Shown one piece after another: positions 25,983-33,976 of a stretch of DNA of 64,000 nt. The first letter of the stretch is position 1; every line of letters begins with the position of its first letter. Origin of the DNA: Sphingomonas ginsenosidivorax (GTDB lineage: Bacteria; Pseudomonadota; Alphaproteobacteria; Sphingomonadales; Sphingomonadaceae). The position numbers and the translations under genes are program-made. The DNA is taken from contig NZ_VOQR01000001.1 in the NCBI RefSeq assembly GCF_007995065.1, positions 3,538,501 through 3,602,500 on the forward strand, read 5' to 3'. A model generated the notes under the pieces. It did no database searches and was not told the DNA's origin. It saw nothing but the letters and a program-made list of their open reading frames with translations.

Positions 25983-26891
25983 CTACTCGTGCGTCCGTCC
26001 GAAATCGGGGGCGTCGTCGTCCTGGCCCTGTTCGACGATCGAGCGGCGCACCGCGCGGGTGCGCGTGAACAGGTCGAACAACGCGTCGCCGTCACCCCAG
26101 CGGATCGCGCGCTGCAGGTGGCTCAGATCCTCCGAGAAGCGCTGGAGCATCTCCAGCACCGCCTCGCGGTTGGTCAGGAACACGTCGCGCCACATCGTCG
26201 GGTCCGACGCCGCGATCCGCGTGAAATCGCGGAATCCGCCTGCCGAATATTTGATCACCTCGGACTGCGTCACTTCCTCGAGGTCGCTCGCGGTGCCGAC
26301 GATCGTATAGGCGATCAGATGGGGCAGATGGCTGGTGACCGCGAGCACGCGGTCGTGATGCTCGGGCGCCATCGTCTCGACCTCGGCGCCGAGCCGTCGC
26401 CAGAACTCGGACACGCGCTCGACCGCGGCGGCGTCGGCCCCCTCGGGCGGGGTGACGATGCACCAGCGATGCTTGAACAGGGTGGCGAAGCCCGCTTCCG
26501 GGCCGCTGCGCTCGGTGCCGGCGACCGGGTGCGCGGGGATGACCGTGGCGCCCGGCAACGCGGCGGACAGCGCGCGCGCGACCTCGGCCTTGCAGCTGCC
26601 GACGTCGCTGACGATCGCGTCGGCGGGCAGGTCGGCGGCGAACTCCGCCGCGACCGCGCCCATCGCGCCGACGGGGACGCACAGGATGACGAGGTCGGCA
26701 TCGATCACCGCCGCGCCGGCGCTGTCCGCGACGTCGTGGCAGATCTGCAGGCGATCCGCGGTCTCGCGCACGCCCGCGTCCGCGTCGTAGCCCGTCACCC
26801 GGACGGTCGGCATCGCCTGCATCACCGCGCGCGCCACTGACGAGCCGATCAGCCCGAGACCGACGATCGTGACGCGCGCGAACGGCAGCAT
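25983..26891 (-). CDS. Prephenate/arogenate dehydrogenase (TyrA family)
   Basis: A 302-residue NAD(P)-dependent dehydrogenase making tyrosine precursors. The Rossmann motif GLGLIGSSVARA lies at residues 9-20; later come DVGSCKAEVARAL, PAHPVAGTERSGPEAG (substrate loop) and SHLPHLIAY. There is no chorismate mutase or ACT domain. Its ATG overlaps the hisC stop (TGATG), so it is coupled to hisC. Cyclohexadienyl dehydrogenases of Zymomonas and relatives are likewise linked to hisC-type genes, so use of both prephenate and arogenate is possible but not shown. Confidence 0.9.
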   Translation of the reverse strand: MLPFARVTIVGLGLIGSSVARAVMQAMPTVRVTGYDADAGVRETADRLQICHDVADSAGAAVIDADLVILCVPVGAMGAVAAEFAADLPADAIVSDVGSCKAEVARALSAALPGATVIPAHPVAGTERSGPEAGFATLFKHRWCIVTPPEGADAAAVERVSEFWRRLGAEVETMAPEHHDRVLAVTSHLPHLIAYTIVGTASDLEEVTQSEVIKYSAGGFRDFTRIAASDPTMWRDVFLTNREAVLEMLQRFSEDLSHLQRAIRWGDGDALFDLFTRTRAVRRSIVEQGQDDDAPDFGRTHE

Positions 26892-27985
26892 CAGCGGTCG
26901 GTCAGCGCGCGCAGTGCCGCGATCACGCCGCGCGTCTCGTCCTCGGTACCGATCGTGATGCGCAGCGCGTTCGGCAGGCCCTGGCCGGGCAGCCAGCGGA
27001 CGAGGTACCCCGCCTCCATCAGTCCGTGATAGGCGGCGTCGGCGCTGAGCGATCCCTCGAACAGCACGAGCACGAAGTTCGCCTTGGACGGCACCGGGCG
27101 CAGGCCGGCATTGCCCATCGCGTCGATCTGCTCGACGAACCAGCCGCGCCATGTGTCGTTGTGCGCGCGCGTCGCGTCGACGAACGCGGTGTCGCCGATC
27201 GCCGCGACCGCGGCGGCCTGGCCCGCGGTCGTCACGTTGAACGGCGCGCGGATGCGGTGCATCGCGTCGATCACCGCGGGGCAGGCATAGCCCCAGCCGA
27301 TCCGCTCGGCGGCAAGGCCGTGGATCTTCGAGAAGGTCCGCGTGACCAGCACGTTGGGCTCGGTCATCGCGAGCGCGAGGCCGGCATCGTCCTCCTCGGG
27401 GCTCAGATATTCGGCATAGGCCTGGTCGAGCACGAGCAGCACGTCGTCCGGCAGCCCGGCATGGAGCCGCGCGATCTCGCTGCGCACGGTGAAGGTGCCG
27501 GTCGGGTTGTTGGGGTTGGCGACGAAGACGACGCGCGTCTTGTCGGTCACCGCGGCAAGGATCGCGTCGACATCGGTCGCATAGTCGCGGTCGGGCACCA
27601 CCACGGGTTCGGCGCCGACGCGCCGCGTCGCGATCTCGTAGACCGCGAAGCCGTAGCGGACATGGATGATCTCGTCGCCTGGGCCCGCATAGGCGCCGGC
27701 GGCGAGGTGCAGGATCTCGTCCGACCCGGTGCCGTAGATGATCCGCGCGGGGTCGAGATCGTAATGCGCCGCTAGCGCCTCGCGCAGTTCGGCTGCGCTC
27801 GCGTCCGGGTAGCGTTCGAGCGTCCGGTCGGCGGCGTCGAACGCCGCCTTCGCGGCCGCGCTGGTGCCGAGCGGGTTCTCGTTCGAGGACAGCTTGGTGA
27901 CCTTGCGGCCATCGTCGGTCGTCGAACGGCCGGGGGTGTAGGGCGCGATGCCCAGGATCCAGGGTTTGGGAGCGGGTACGGTCAT
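26891..27985 (-). CDS. hisC: Histidinol-phosphate aminotransferase
   Basis: A 364-residue fold-type I PLP aminotransferase. HisC features: [12 protein letters not shown] near the N-terminus, [24 protein letters not shown], and the PLP lysine in [20 protein letters not shown]. It catalyses the histidinol-phosphate step and, given its coupling to tyrA rather than to other his genes, probably also transaminates aromatic intermediates. The start at 27985 ([16 protein letters not shown]) is chosen; an ATG 12 bp upstream is the alternative and neither has a strong ribosome site. Divergent from metX. Confidence 0.92.
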   Translation of the reverse strand: MTVPAPKPWILGIAPYTPGRSTTDDGRKVTKLSSNENPLGTSAAAKAAFDAADRTLERYPDASAAELREALAAHYDLDPARIIYGTGSDEILHLAAGAYAGPGDEIIHVRYGFAVYEIATRRVGAEPVVVPDRDYATDVDAILAAVTDKTRVVFVANPNNPTGTFTVRSEIARLHAGLPDDVLLVLDQAYAEYLSPEEDDAGLALAMTEPNVLVTRTFSKIHGLAAERIGWGYACPAVIDAMHRIRAPFNVTTAGQAAAVAAIGDTAFVDATRAHNDTWRGWFVEQIDAMGNAGLRPVPSKANFVLVLFEGSLSADAAYHGLMEAGYLVRWLPGQGLPNALRITIGTEDETRGVIAALRALTDR

Positions 27986-28044
27986 GGCCGCGGCCATAGC
28001 GGTCGCGGTGGCGCGGTGGCAAATGGTTGTGGTAGCGCGGGCCC

Positions 28045-29175
28045 ATGCTCGCGACTTCAGACACGATCGACCCGCGCTTCGGCCTTGCGCGCCGCGTGAC
28101 GCTGGCGGGGCCGCTCCGGCTCGACGGCGGCGTGCTGCTGTCGCCAGTCGATATCGCCTACGAGACCTACGGGACGCTCAACGCCGAGGCGTCGAACGCG
28201 GTCCTCGTCTGCCACGCACTGACCGGCGACCAGCATGTCGCCTCGGCGCACCCGCGCACCGGCAAGCCCGGCTGGTGGACGCGGATGGTCGGCCCGGGCC
28301 GGCCGATCGATCCCGACCGCCATTTCGTCGTGTGCGCGAACGTGCTTGGCAGCTGCATGGGCTCGTCGGGCCCGGCGACCGTCAACCCCGCGACCGGCCA
28401 GCCCTGGGGCATGAGCTTCCCCGTCATCACGATCCGCGACATGGTGCGCGCGCAAGCCATGCTGCTCGACCATCTCGGCATCGGCGTGCTGGCCGCCGTC
28501 GTCGGCGGGTCGATGGGCGGCATGCAGGCGCTGAGCTGGCCCGCCACCTTCCCGGACCGCGTCCGCGCGACCGTCGTCATCGCCTCGACCGCGCGCCACA
28601 CCGCGCAGAACATCGCGTTCCACGAGGTCGGGCGCCAGGCGGTGATGGCCGACCCCAACTGGCGCGGCGGCGACTATTACGAGGGCGATCCGCCCAGCGC
28701 GGGGCTCGCCGTCGCGCGGATGGCGGCGCACATCACCTATCTGTCCGAGGCAGGGCTGACCGAGAAGTTCGGCCGCCGCCTCCAGGCACGCGAGGCCAAG
28801 AGCTTCGGCTTCGACGCCGACTTCCAGGTCGAGAGCTATCTGCGCCACCAGGGGCTCGCCTTCACCGACCGGTTCGACGCGAACTCCTACCTCTACATCA
28901 CCCGCGCGATGGATTATTTCGATCTCGCCGAAGAGCATGGCGGGCTGCTCGCGGGCGCGTTCCGCGCAACCAAGTCGCGCTTCTGCCTGGTCAGCTTCGA
29001 CACCGACTGGCTCTACCCCACCGCGGAGTCGCGCAGCATCGTGCAGGCGCTCAACGCCGCAGGCGCGCCGGTCAGCTTCGTCGAGCTGTCGAGCCCGTAC
29101 GGCCACGACGCCTTCCTGCTGGAAGCACCCGAGCTCAACCGCGTCGTCGACGGTTTCCTGAGGGCCGGCGCATGA
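28045..29175 (+). CDS. metX: Homoserine O-acetyltransferase MetX
   Basis: A 376-residue alpha/beta-hydrolase acyltransferase opening methionine synthesis. The nucleophile Ser156 is in [10 protein letters not shown], the acid in [10 protein letters not shown] and the histidine in YGHDAFLLE. Other landmarks are [15 protein letters not shown] and [15 protein letters not shown]. Some enzymes of this family use succinyl-CoA; sequence alone does not settle the acyl donor. Its stop overlaps the next gene (ATGA), and metW follows one gene later. Confidence 0.94.
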   Translation: MLATSDTIDPRFGLARRVTLAGPLRLDGGVLLSPVDIAYETYGTLNAEASNAVLVCHALTGDQHVASAHPRTGKPGWWTRMVGPGRPIDPDRHFVVCANVLGSCMGSSGPATVNPATGQPWGMSFPVITIRDMVRAQAMLLDHLGIGVLAAVVGGSMGGMQALSWPATFPDRVRATVVIASTARHTAQNIAFHEVGRQAVMADPNWRGGDYYEGDPPSAGLAVARMAAHITYLSEAGLTEKFGRRLQAREAKSFGFDADFQVESYLRHQGLAFTDRFDANSYLYITRAMDYFDLAEEHGGLLAGAFRATKSRFCLVSFDTDWLYPTAESRSIVQALNAAGAPVSFVELSSPYGHDAFLLEAPELNRVVDGFLRAGA

Positions 29176-29603
29176 TCACGCTTTCGGACGACGCGACCCG
29201 GCTTCAGCTCGATCGTATCCATCCCTGGCTCGCGGGCAGCTACTGGTCGCCAGGCATCGCGCGCGATCTGGTCGAGCGCGCGATCGCGGGATCGCATTGC
29301 CTGGGCGCGTATGACCGCGACGTCCAGGTCGGGTTCGCGCGCGCGATCACCGATCATGCGACCTTCGCCTGGATCGCCGATGTCTGGGTCGACGAGAGCG
29401 TTCGCGGACGGGGGCTCGCGCGCCGCATGGTCGGCTGGTTCGTCGACCATCCCCGCTTCGCCGGGATCCGCCGCATCGGCCTGGTGACGGCGGACGCGCA
29501 CGGCGTGTACGAGGCGATCGGCTTCCACGCGCCGCTGCGTCCCGAACGCTATATGGAACGGCTGGACCCCGACACCGCCGCGCGTCTGCGAGCCGAGCCA
29601 TGA
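29172..29603 (+). CDS. GNAT family N-acetyltransferase
   Basis: A 143-residue GNAT acetyltransferase. The acetyl-CoA loop is [19 protein letters not shown] (R/Q-x-x-G-x-G/A pattern), followed by [20 protein letters not shown] and a short tail YMERLDPD. It resembles the single-domain members near YjdJ/PanZ-like proteins acting on amines or small metabolites; no substrate can be named. It lies between metX and metW with 4-bp overlaps on both sides, so it is made together with the methionine enzymes. Confidence 0.85.
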   Translation: MITLSDDATRLQLDRIHPWLAGSYWSPGIARDLVERAIAGSHCLGAYDRDVQVGFARAITDHATFAWIADVWVDESVRGRGLARRMVGWFVDHPRFAGIRRIGLVTADAHGVYEAIGFHAPLRPERYMERLDPDTAARLRAEP

Positions 29604-30190
29604 CGCTTCGCGCAGACCTTGCGATCATCGCGCAGAACGTCGCGCCGGGCAGCCGCGTGCTCGATATCGGCTGCGGCGACGGCGCGTTGATGGCGGCGTT
29701 GCGCGACGAGCGCGGCGTCGATGCGCGCGGGCTGGAGATCGATGCGGGCAACGTCGCCGCCGCGGTCGGGCGCGGGCTGTCGGTGATCCAGGGTGACGCC
29801 GATATCGACCTTGCCGGCTATCCCGATGCCAGCTTCGACTATGCGATCCTCAGCCAGACGCTGCAGACCGCGCGCGCGCCCGACGTCGTACTCGACGAGC
29901 TGTTGCGGATCGGCGAACGCGCGTTCGTCAGCTTCCCCAATTTCGCGCATTGGCGCGTGCGGCTGTCGCTGCTGTGGGGCGGGCGGATGCCGGTGACGCG
30001 GCAATTGCCCGAGAGCTGGTACGACACGCCCAACATCCATCACGTCACGATCGACGATTTCCGTGCCTTTTTGAGACCACGGGGGGTGACGGTCGAGGGC
30101 GCATGGTTCCTGTCCGGCGACAAGAAAACGACGTCATCCGCCGCCAACCTGCTGGCGGAGCACGCGATTTTTCTGCTGCGTCGAGCGTGA
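29600..30190 (+). CDS. metW: Methionine biosynthesis protein MetW
   Basis: A 196-residue class I SAM-dependent methyltransferase fold of the MetW family. The SAM site reads VLDIGCGDGALM at about residues 19-30, followed by GLEIDAGNVAAAV, and the family block FVSFPNFAHWRVRLSLLWGGRMP. MetW accompanies MetX in proteobacteria and is needed for, or regulates, homoserine acetylation. The usual metXW pair is interrupted here by the GNAT gene, yet remains one translationally coupled operon. Confidence 0.92.
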   Translation: MTLRADLAIIAQNVAPGSRVLDIGCGDGALMAALRDERGVDARGLEIDAGNVAAAVGRGLSVIQGDADIDLAGYPDASFDYAILSQTLQTARAPDVVLDELLRIGERAFVSFPNFAHWRVRLSLLWGGRMPVTRQLPESWYDTPNIHHVTIDDFRAFLRPRGVTVEGAWFLSGDKKTTSSAANLLAEHAIFLLRRA

Positions 30191-30271
30191 CATTATTGTC
30201 GATCTTGCACCGATATTGATCGATATTAACACGAAGCGGGAACGCAAGTGGCGCGTGACTGTTGCAGTGCC

Positions 30272-30658
30272 ATGACCAACACCGCGCTCATCGTTGAGGA
30301 CGAGATCTTCGTCGCCCTGGACCTGGAAAGGATCCTCACCGATGCGGGCTATGCGGTTGTCGCGATCGCCGCCGATCGCGAAGGCGCGATCGCAGCGGCA
30401 CCGCAATGTTCGTTCGCGTTCGTCGACATCAATCTGCGCGATGGGCCGACCGGTCCGGAAATCGCCGAGAGGATTGCGCGCGAGCATAATGTGAAGGTCG
30501 TGTTCGTTACCGCCAACCCGAGCCAGATTGGCGATAACAGCCCGGCGCTCGGGTATATCCGTAAGCCGTTCAGCGAATCGGCGATCCTCGCCGCCGCGGC
30601 GTTCGCCTGCGAGGGCGCAAGTCCGGTCAGCGACGACGTCATCCGCCTGACGGCCTGA
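30272..30658 (+). CDS. Single-domain response regulator
   Basis: A 128-residue CheY-like receiver with no output domain. The acidic pocket is VEDE (residues 8-11), the phosphorylation site Asp52 in FVDINLRDG, the switch threonine in VVFVTAN and the lysine in YIRKPF. It resembles the single-receiver proteins of sphingomonad stress or phosphorelay circuits, but no kinase gene is near. The ATG at 30272 is preferred; a GTG at 30248 in frame has a GGGA upstream and would add eight residues. It follows metW by 81 bp of AT-rich DNA. Confidence 0.85.
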   Translation: MTNTALIVEDEIFVALDLERILTDAGYAVVAIAADREGAIAAAPQCSFAFVDINLRDGPTGPEIAERIAREHNVKVVFVTANPSQIGDNSPALGYIRKPFSESAILAAAAFACEGASPVSDDVIRLTA

Positions 30659-30668
30659 CCCCGGCCCG

Positions 30669-30689
30669 ACCGCGCCGTGCCGGCGCGGT
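30669..30689 (+). terminator. Hairpin after the response regulator gene
   Basis: ACCGCGCC (30669-30676) pairs with GGCGCGGT (30682-30689) around GTGCC. It is 10 bp past the stop codon and lies between this gene and a converging small ORF. Confidence 0.5.
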
Positions 30690-30698
30690 TCGATGATG

Positions 30699-30827
30699 TC
30701 AGGCGGCGCGCGCCGTCGGTGCCGCGTCGCGGTCGTTAACGGCGACGGGGGCCATCGGTGCGGCGGAGACAGCAGGAACCGTCGCCTGCCGGCGATGGGT
30801 CACATACAGAGCGATTAGACTGAACAT
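30699..30827 (-). CDS. Candidate small protein, 42 residues
   Basis: MFSLIALYVTHRR begins a 42-residue frame with a short hydrophobic start, then an Ala/Pro/Val-rich tail (VPAVSAAPMAPVAVND). Support comes from a strong ribosome site (GAGG, 6 bp, ATG) on an otherwise isolated transcript and from flanking hairpins on both sides (30669-30689 and 30934-30965). I do not recognise a family. A longer frame from 30911 exists but lacks a ribosome site. It may be a small membrane-associated peptide or not be a gene. Confidence 0.4.
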   Translation of the reverse strand: MFSLIALYVTHRRQATVPAVSAAPMAPVAVNDRDAAPTARAA

Positions 30828-30933
30828 AATAAACCTCGTGCTTTGCTGCGTCGCAGCATCGAGGTGTATCTGGTCTGCCTGCCGTCCGGTCGCAATCGCA
30901 ACGATCACCATCCCGAATGCAGGAAACGCAATC

Positions 30934-30965
30934 GTCGGCGGCGAGCACAGGTGCCCGCCGCCGAC
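30934..30965 (-). terminator. Terminator-like hairpin after the SDR gene
   Basis: GTCGGCGGCG (30934-30943) pairs perfectly with CGCCGCCGAC (30956-30965), a 10-bp stem with a 12-bp loop. It lies 11 bp past the end of the SDR gene on the minus strand and before the small ORF. A short GATT follows the stem. Confidence 0.5.
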
Positions 30966-30975
30966 CGGATCTGGC

Positions 30976-31749
30976 CTAGGCGTTGCCAGCCGCGCGCGCG
31001 CGTTCCGCGGATTCGTTAAGCTGGCCCAGAGTTTCCGGAAACCGGTGGTCGGCCTCCGCGTTGCGCAGCGGCCGGACGCGCTCGACCAGGATCTCGTTCG
31101 AGGGGGGCAGTTCCGCCCACAACGCCATGACCTCGTCGGCGAACGCGTCCAGCGGCATGTAGCCGGGGCGCGTCTCCTGCCCTGGGGTCAGCGCGGTCTG
31201 GACGCCCGGTGGCGCGATCTCGATCACCGCGACCTGCCCCTCGAGCGCGCGGCGCAGGCTGACCGTATAGGAATGGATCGCCGCCTTGGTCGCCGAATAG
31301 GTCGGCGCCGCGGTCAACGGGACGAAGGCGAGCCCGGACGTCAGGTTGACGATCGTCGCGCCGTCTTGCATCTTCAGATGGTCGACAAAGGCGTCGATCA
31401 GCCGGATCGGGCCGAGCAGGTTGGTGACGATCGTCGCTTCCACGTCCGCCAGGTCGCGCTTTGCCGTGATGTCCTCCAGCTTCATGATGCCGGCATTGTT
31501 GATGACGACATTGAGCGCCGGGTGGTCGGCAAGGACGCGGGCCGCGAACGCTGTGATCGCGGCAGGATCGTCGATGTCGAGCGTCACCGCGCTCATCCGC
31601 TCGCGGCCGGCGATCGTCTCGTCGAGCGCCTCCTGCCGCCGCCCGGCGACGATGACGCTGTTGCCGGCGTCGTGGAGACGCTGCGCGAGCGCCGCGCCGA
31701 TTCCCGAGCCGCCGCCGGTGATGAGGATCGTGTTGCCGGTCGGGGTCAT
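30976..31749 (-). CDS. Short-chain dehydrogenase/reductase (DltE-like)
   Basis: A 257-residue classical SDR. The cofactor motif TGGGSGIGAALA lies at residues 11-22, NNAG in VVINNAGIMKL, and the catalytic residues in SGLAFVP...YSATKAA (Ser, Tyr, Lys). The sequence from ITAKRDLADVEATI onward resembles DltE/YqjQ-like oxidoreductases. The substrate is unknown. The start at 31749 has GGAG 7 bp upstream. It is a single gene, 110 bp from the helicase gene upstream on the same strand. Confidence 0.88.
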   Translation of the reverse strand: MTPTGNTILITGGGSGIGAALAQRLHDAGNSVIVAGRRQEALDETIAGRERMSAVTLDIDDPAAITAFAARVLADHPALNVVINNAGIMKLEDITAKRDLADVEATIVTNLLGPIRLIDAFVDHLKMQDGATIVNLTSGLAFVPLTAAPTYSATKAAIHSYTVSLRRALEGQVAVIEIAPPGVQTALTPGQETRPGYMPLDAFADEVMALWAELPPSNEILVERVRPLRNAEADHRFPETLGQLNESAERARAAGNA

Positions 31750-31858
31750 GAAGTGTCTCCTGCTGATGCAGGGCGTAGGTGGTCACGCCGCCCGCGAAAG
31801 CAACCAGGGCGGGGAGGAATATCGTACTAATCGGTACAGATATTTTCCCCGAGCGCTT

Positions 31859-33142
31859 TCAGGCCGCGGTCGCCGCCAGACGCGCCGCCTGCTTTTCCTC
31901 CTCGGTCCAGACTTTCCGCTCGCGCGGTGGCTTGGGCGCCTTGACCTGCTTGACCGGGCCGCCGCCGAGCACGGGCGCGCGCTTGGTCGAATGGCGCGCC
32001 ACTTCGCAATGCCATTCGTGATCGTCCTGCACCGTCAGCGTGCGGCCGATCTCGCGTTCGACGTCATGCAGCCAGGCGCGCTGCTCAGCGTCGCACAGGG
32101 TGACGGCGTAGCCGCTGCGGCCGGCGCGACCGGTGCGGCCGATGCGGTGGACATAGCTTTCGGGCAGGCTCGGCAGGTCGTGATTGAAGACATGCGTCAC
32201 GGTGTCGACGTCGATGCCGCGCGCGGCGATGTCGGTCGCGACCAGGACCTGGACTGTGCCGGCGCGGAACGCGTCGAGCGCGCGTTCGCGTTGGCCCTGC
32301 GACTTGTTGCCATGCAGCGCCTCGGCGGTGATGCCGGCCTCGCCGATGAACGCGCAGACCTCGTTGGCGATGTTCTTCTGCAGCGTGAAGACGACCGCCT
32401 GGCCCATGTCGGGCGTCCGCAGCAACGCGAGCAGCGCGGCTTTCTTGTCGGCGGCATCGAGGAACATCACGGACTGCGCGATCCGGTCGACGGTGGTCGA
32501 CGGCGGTGCGATCTCGACCTTGGCCGGGTCACGCAACAGGCTTTCGGCGAGCGCGGCGATCGATTTCGGCATCGTTGCCGAGAAGAGCAGCGTATGCCGG
32601 TCCTGCGGCGTGGTCGCGACGATCCGCTCGATCGGCTTGGCGAAGCCCATGTCGAGCATCTGGTCGGCCTCGTCGAGCACCAGCGCCTCGAGCCGCGACA
32701 GGTCGCAAAGGCCCTGTTCGACCAGGTCGAGCAGGCGGCCCGGGGCCGCCACGACAATGTCGACGCCCTTTTCCAGCGCGCGGACCTGATGGACCTGGCT
32801 GACGCCGCCGAAGATCGTCGTCACGCGCAGGCCCAGATGGCGGCCGAAGCCCTCGAAGCCGGCGGCGATCTGCGAGACCAGTTCGCGCGTCGGTGCAAGG
32901 ACGAGGACGCGGGCACCGCCAGCGGGCGCGGGGCGGGGATCCGCCGCCATCCGGTGCAGCAGCGGCAGCGCGAACGCCGCGGTCTTGCCGGTGCCGGTCT
33001 GCGCCATGCCGAGCATGTCACGGCCCTCGAGCAGCAGCGGGATCGACTGCGCCTGGATCGGCGTGGGGTTGGCATAGCCTTGCTCGGTGAGCGCCTGCAG
33101 CAGCGCGGGCGCCAGGGCGAGATCGGCGAATGTCATGGTCAT
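31859..33142 (-). CDS. DEAD-box RNA helicase (RhlE-like)
   Basis: A 427-residue ATP-dependent RNA helicase. Motifs in order: Q motif with NPTPIQAQSIP, Walker A AQTGTGKTA, PTRELVSQIA, VLDEADQML, LFSATMP, then the second domain with ATDIAARGID and YVHRIGRTGRAGRSG. The C-terminal tail is short and basic (KAPKPPRERKVW), close to RhlE. It acts in ribosome assembly or RNA decay in relatives. The start at 33142 (MTMTFADLALAPAL) has GGAGG about 10 bp upstream; the open frame extends further upstream but is not homologous. Confidence 0.93.
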   Translation of the reverse strand: MTMTFADLALAPALLQALTEQGYANPTPIQAQSIPLLLEGRDMLGMAQTGTGKTAAFALPLLHRMAADPRPAPAGGARVLVLAPTRELVSQIAAGFEGFGRHLGLRVTTIFGGVSQVHQVRALEKGVDIVVAAPGRLLDLVEQGLCDLSRLEALVLDEADQMLDMGFAKPIERIVATTPQDRHTLLFSATMPKSIAALAESLLRDPAKVEIAPPSTTVDRIAQSVMFLDAADKKAALLALLRTPDMGQAVVFTLQKNIANEVCAFIGEAGITAEALHGNKSQGQRERALDAFRAGTVQVLVATDIAARGIDVDTVTHVFNHDLPSLPESYVHRIGRTGRAGRSGYAVTLCDAEQRAWLHDVEREIGRTLTVQDDHEWHCEVARHSTKRAPVLGGGPVKQVKAPKPPRERKVWTEEEKQAARLAATAA

Positions 33143-33379
33143 TGTAAACGGCGCCTCCAGCGCTGTGCTCGGCTGGGCCTGGTCGGGCTGCGCAAATTCG
33201 GGAGCGCGGGCGGTAGGTGCAATGCTGCACTGCGTCAATGTGAGAGATGGCGGTCGGATCCAGCAGGCGCCCCGATACCTGTCCGTCGATCGGCGGAACA
33301 TGGAATCCGTCCCTCGCGACACGCGGCGCCTGTCGGGGCGAGCCGTCATCTGCCTGCCGGCCCGATCGATGGCATCGGT

Positions 33380-33393
33380 TTGATCGTCGTCAA
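33380..33393 (+). promoter_or_regulatory. FNR-like box upstream of the hemerythrin-like gene
   Basis: TTGAT-CGTC-GTCAA matches the FNR consensus TTGAT-N4-ATCAA with one difference. Its centre is 53.5 bp before the ATG of the hemerythrin-like gene. With the class II spacing of 41.5, transcription would start near 33428, just before the GGAG ribosome site. The FNR-type regulator is encoded next to this gene. Confidence 0.7.
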
Positions 33394-33439
33394 TGCCGCG
33401 CATTCGACATCGTGCTCAGTGCCGGCATGGAGAGCAAAG

Positions 33440-33976
33440 ATGACCGAGCATGAGGAGCCTGACGGGCGTGTCGTGCCGTTCGTGCGACGCTGGCACGTCA
33501 TCCACGATGTCGACATCGCCCCGCTTGCCGCCGATCATGCCCGGCTCCGCGACCTGTGCACGCTCTTGGAGGCGTGCGCGGATGCGCTGCCCGGCGGCGT
33601 TTCCGGCAGCGAGGCCGATGCGCTGGGCCGGCACCTGAGCGCAGTCGTCGCCAGCCATGCGCGCGACGAGACCGCGGTGATCGACGCGCTGTTCGCCGGG
33701 CATTGCGACGATCCGCTTACGGCGGCGGTGGTAGAGCGGATCCGGGCGCGTCATCTGGGCAACGCGATCCAGGCCGACGACATCCTCGCCATACTGTCCG
33801 GCACGGCAAAGCCGTGCGCGGAGGCGTTCGGGCATATGCTGCGCGGGTTCTTCGACGGCTGCCGGCACGCGATGGATTTCACCGAACTCGCAATCCTGAC
33901 GCTCGGCAGCACGCGGCTGACGCCGGACGCGCGCGCCGTGCTGGTCGGCGGGCTGTGCGGACGTGCGGTGGACTAG
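33440..33976 (+). CDS. Hemerythrin-like four-helix protein
   Basis: A 178-residue helical protein with a hemerythrin/HHE-like spread of ligands: His33 in helix A, His73-x3-Glu77 in helix B, His105 in helix C, His132 and His143 with Glu149 in helix D. This would suit a di-iron site that binds oxygen, nitric oxide or peroxide. It also has five cysteines (40, 46, 89, 126, 141) and a 30-residue N-terminal lead. The start has GGAG 7 bp upstream. The gene lies behind an FNR-like box and tail-to-tail with the FNR-type gene; their stop codons share the tetramer CTAG. Assignment is by pattern only. Confidence 0.65.
   Translation: MTEHEEPDGRVVPFVRRWHVIHDVDIAPLAADHARLRDLCTLLEACADALPGGVSGSEADALGRHLSAVVASHARDETAVIDALFAGHCDDPLTAAVVERIRARHLGNAIQADDILAILSGTAKPCAEAFGHMLRGFFDGCRHAMDFTELAILTLGSTRLTPDARAVLVGGLCGRAVD

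Noticed and set aside
27986..28044. A SAM riboswitch before metX
   Set aside because: Only about 60 bp separate hisC and metX, too short for a SAM-II type leader plus promoter, and no pseudoknot arms were found.
30239..30263. GGAAC-N17-GTT resembling an EcfG stress promoter before the response regulator
   Set aside because: Transcription would start at or beyond the preferred start codon, and short motifs of this kind arise by chance, so it is not listed as a feature.
33217..33230. Palindrome GTGCA-ATGC-TGCAC upstream of the RNA helicase gene
   Set aside because: No regulator or known motif could be linked to it, and it is a single short dyad.
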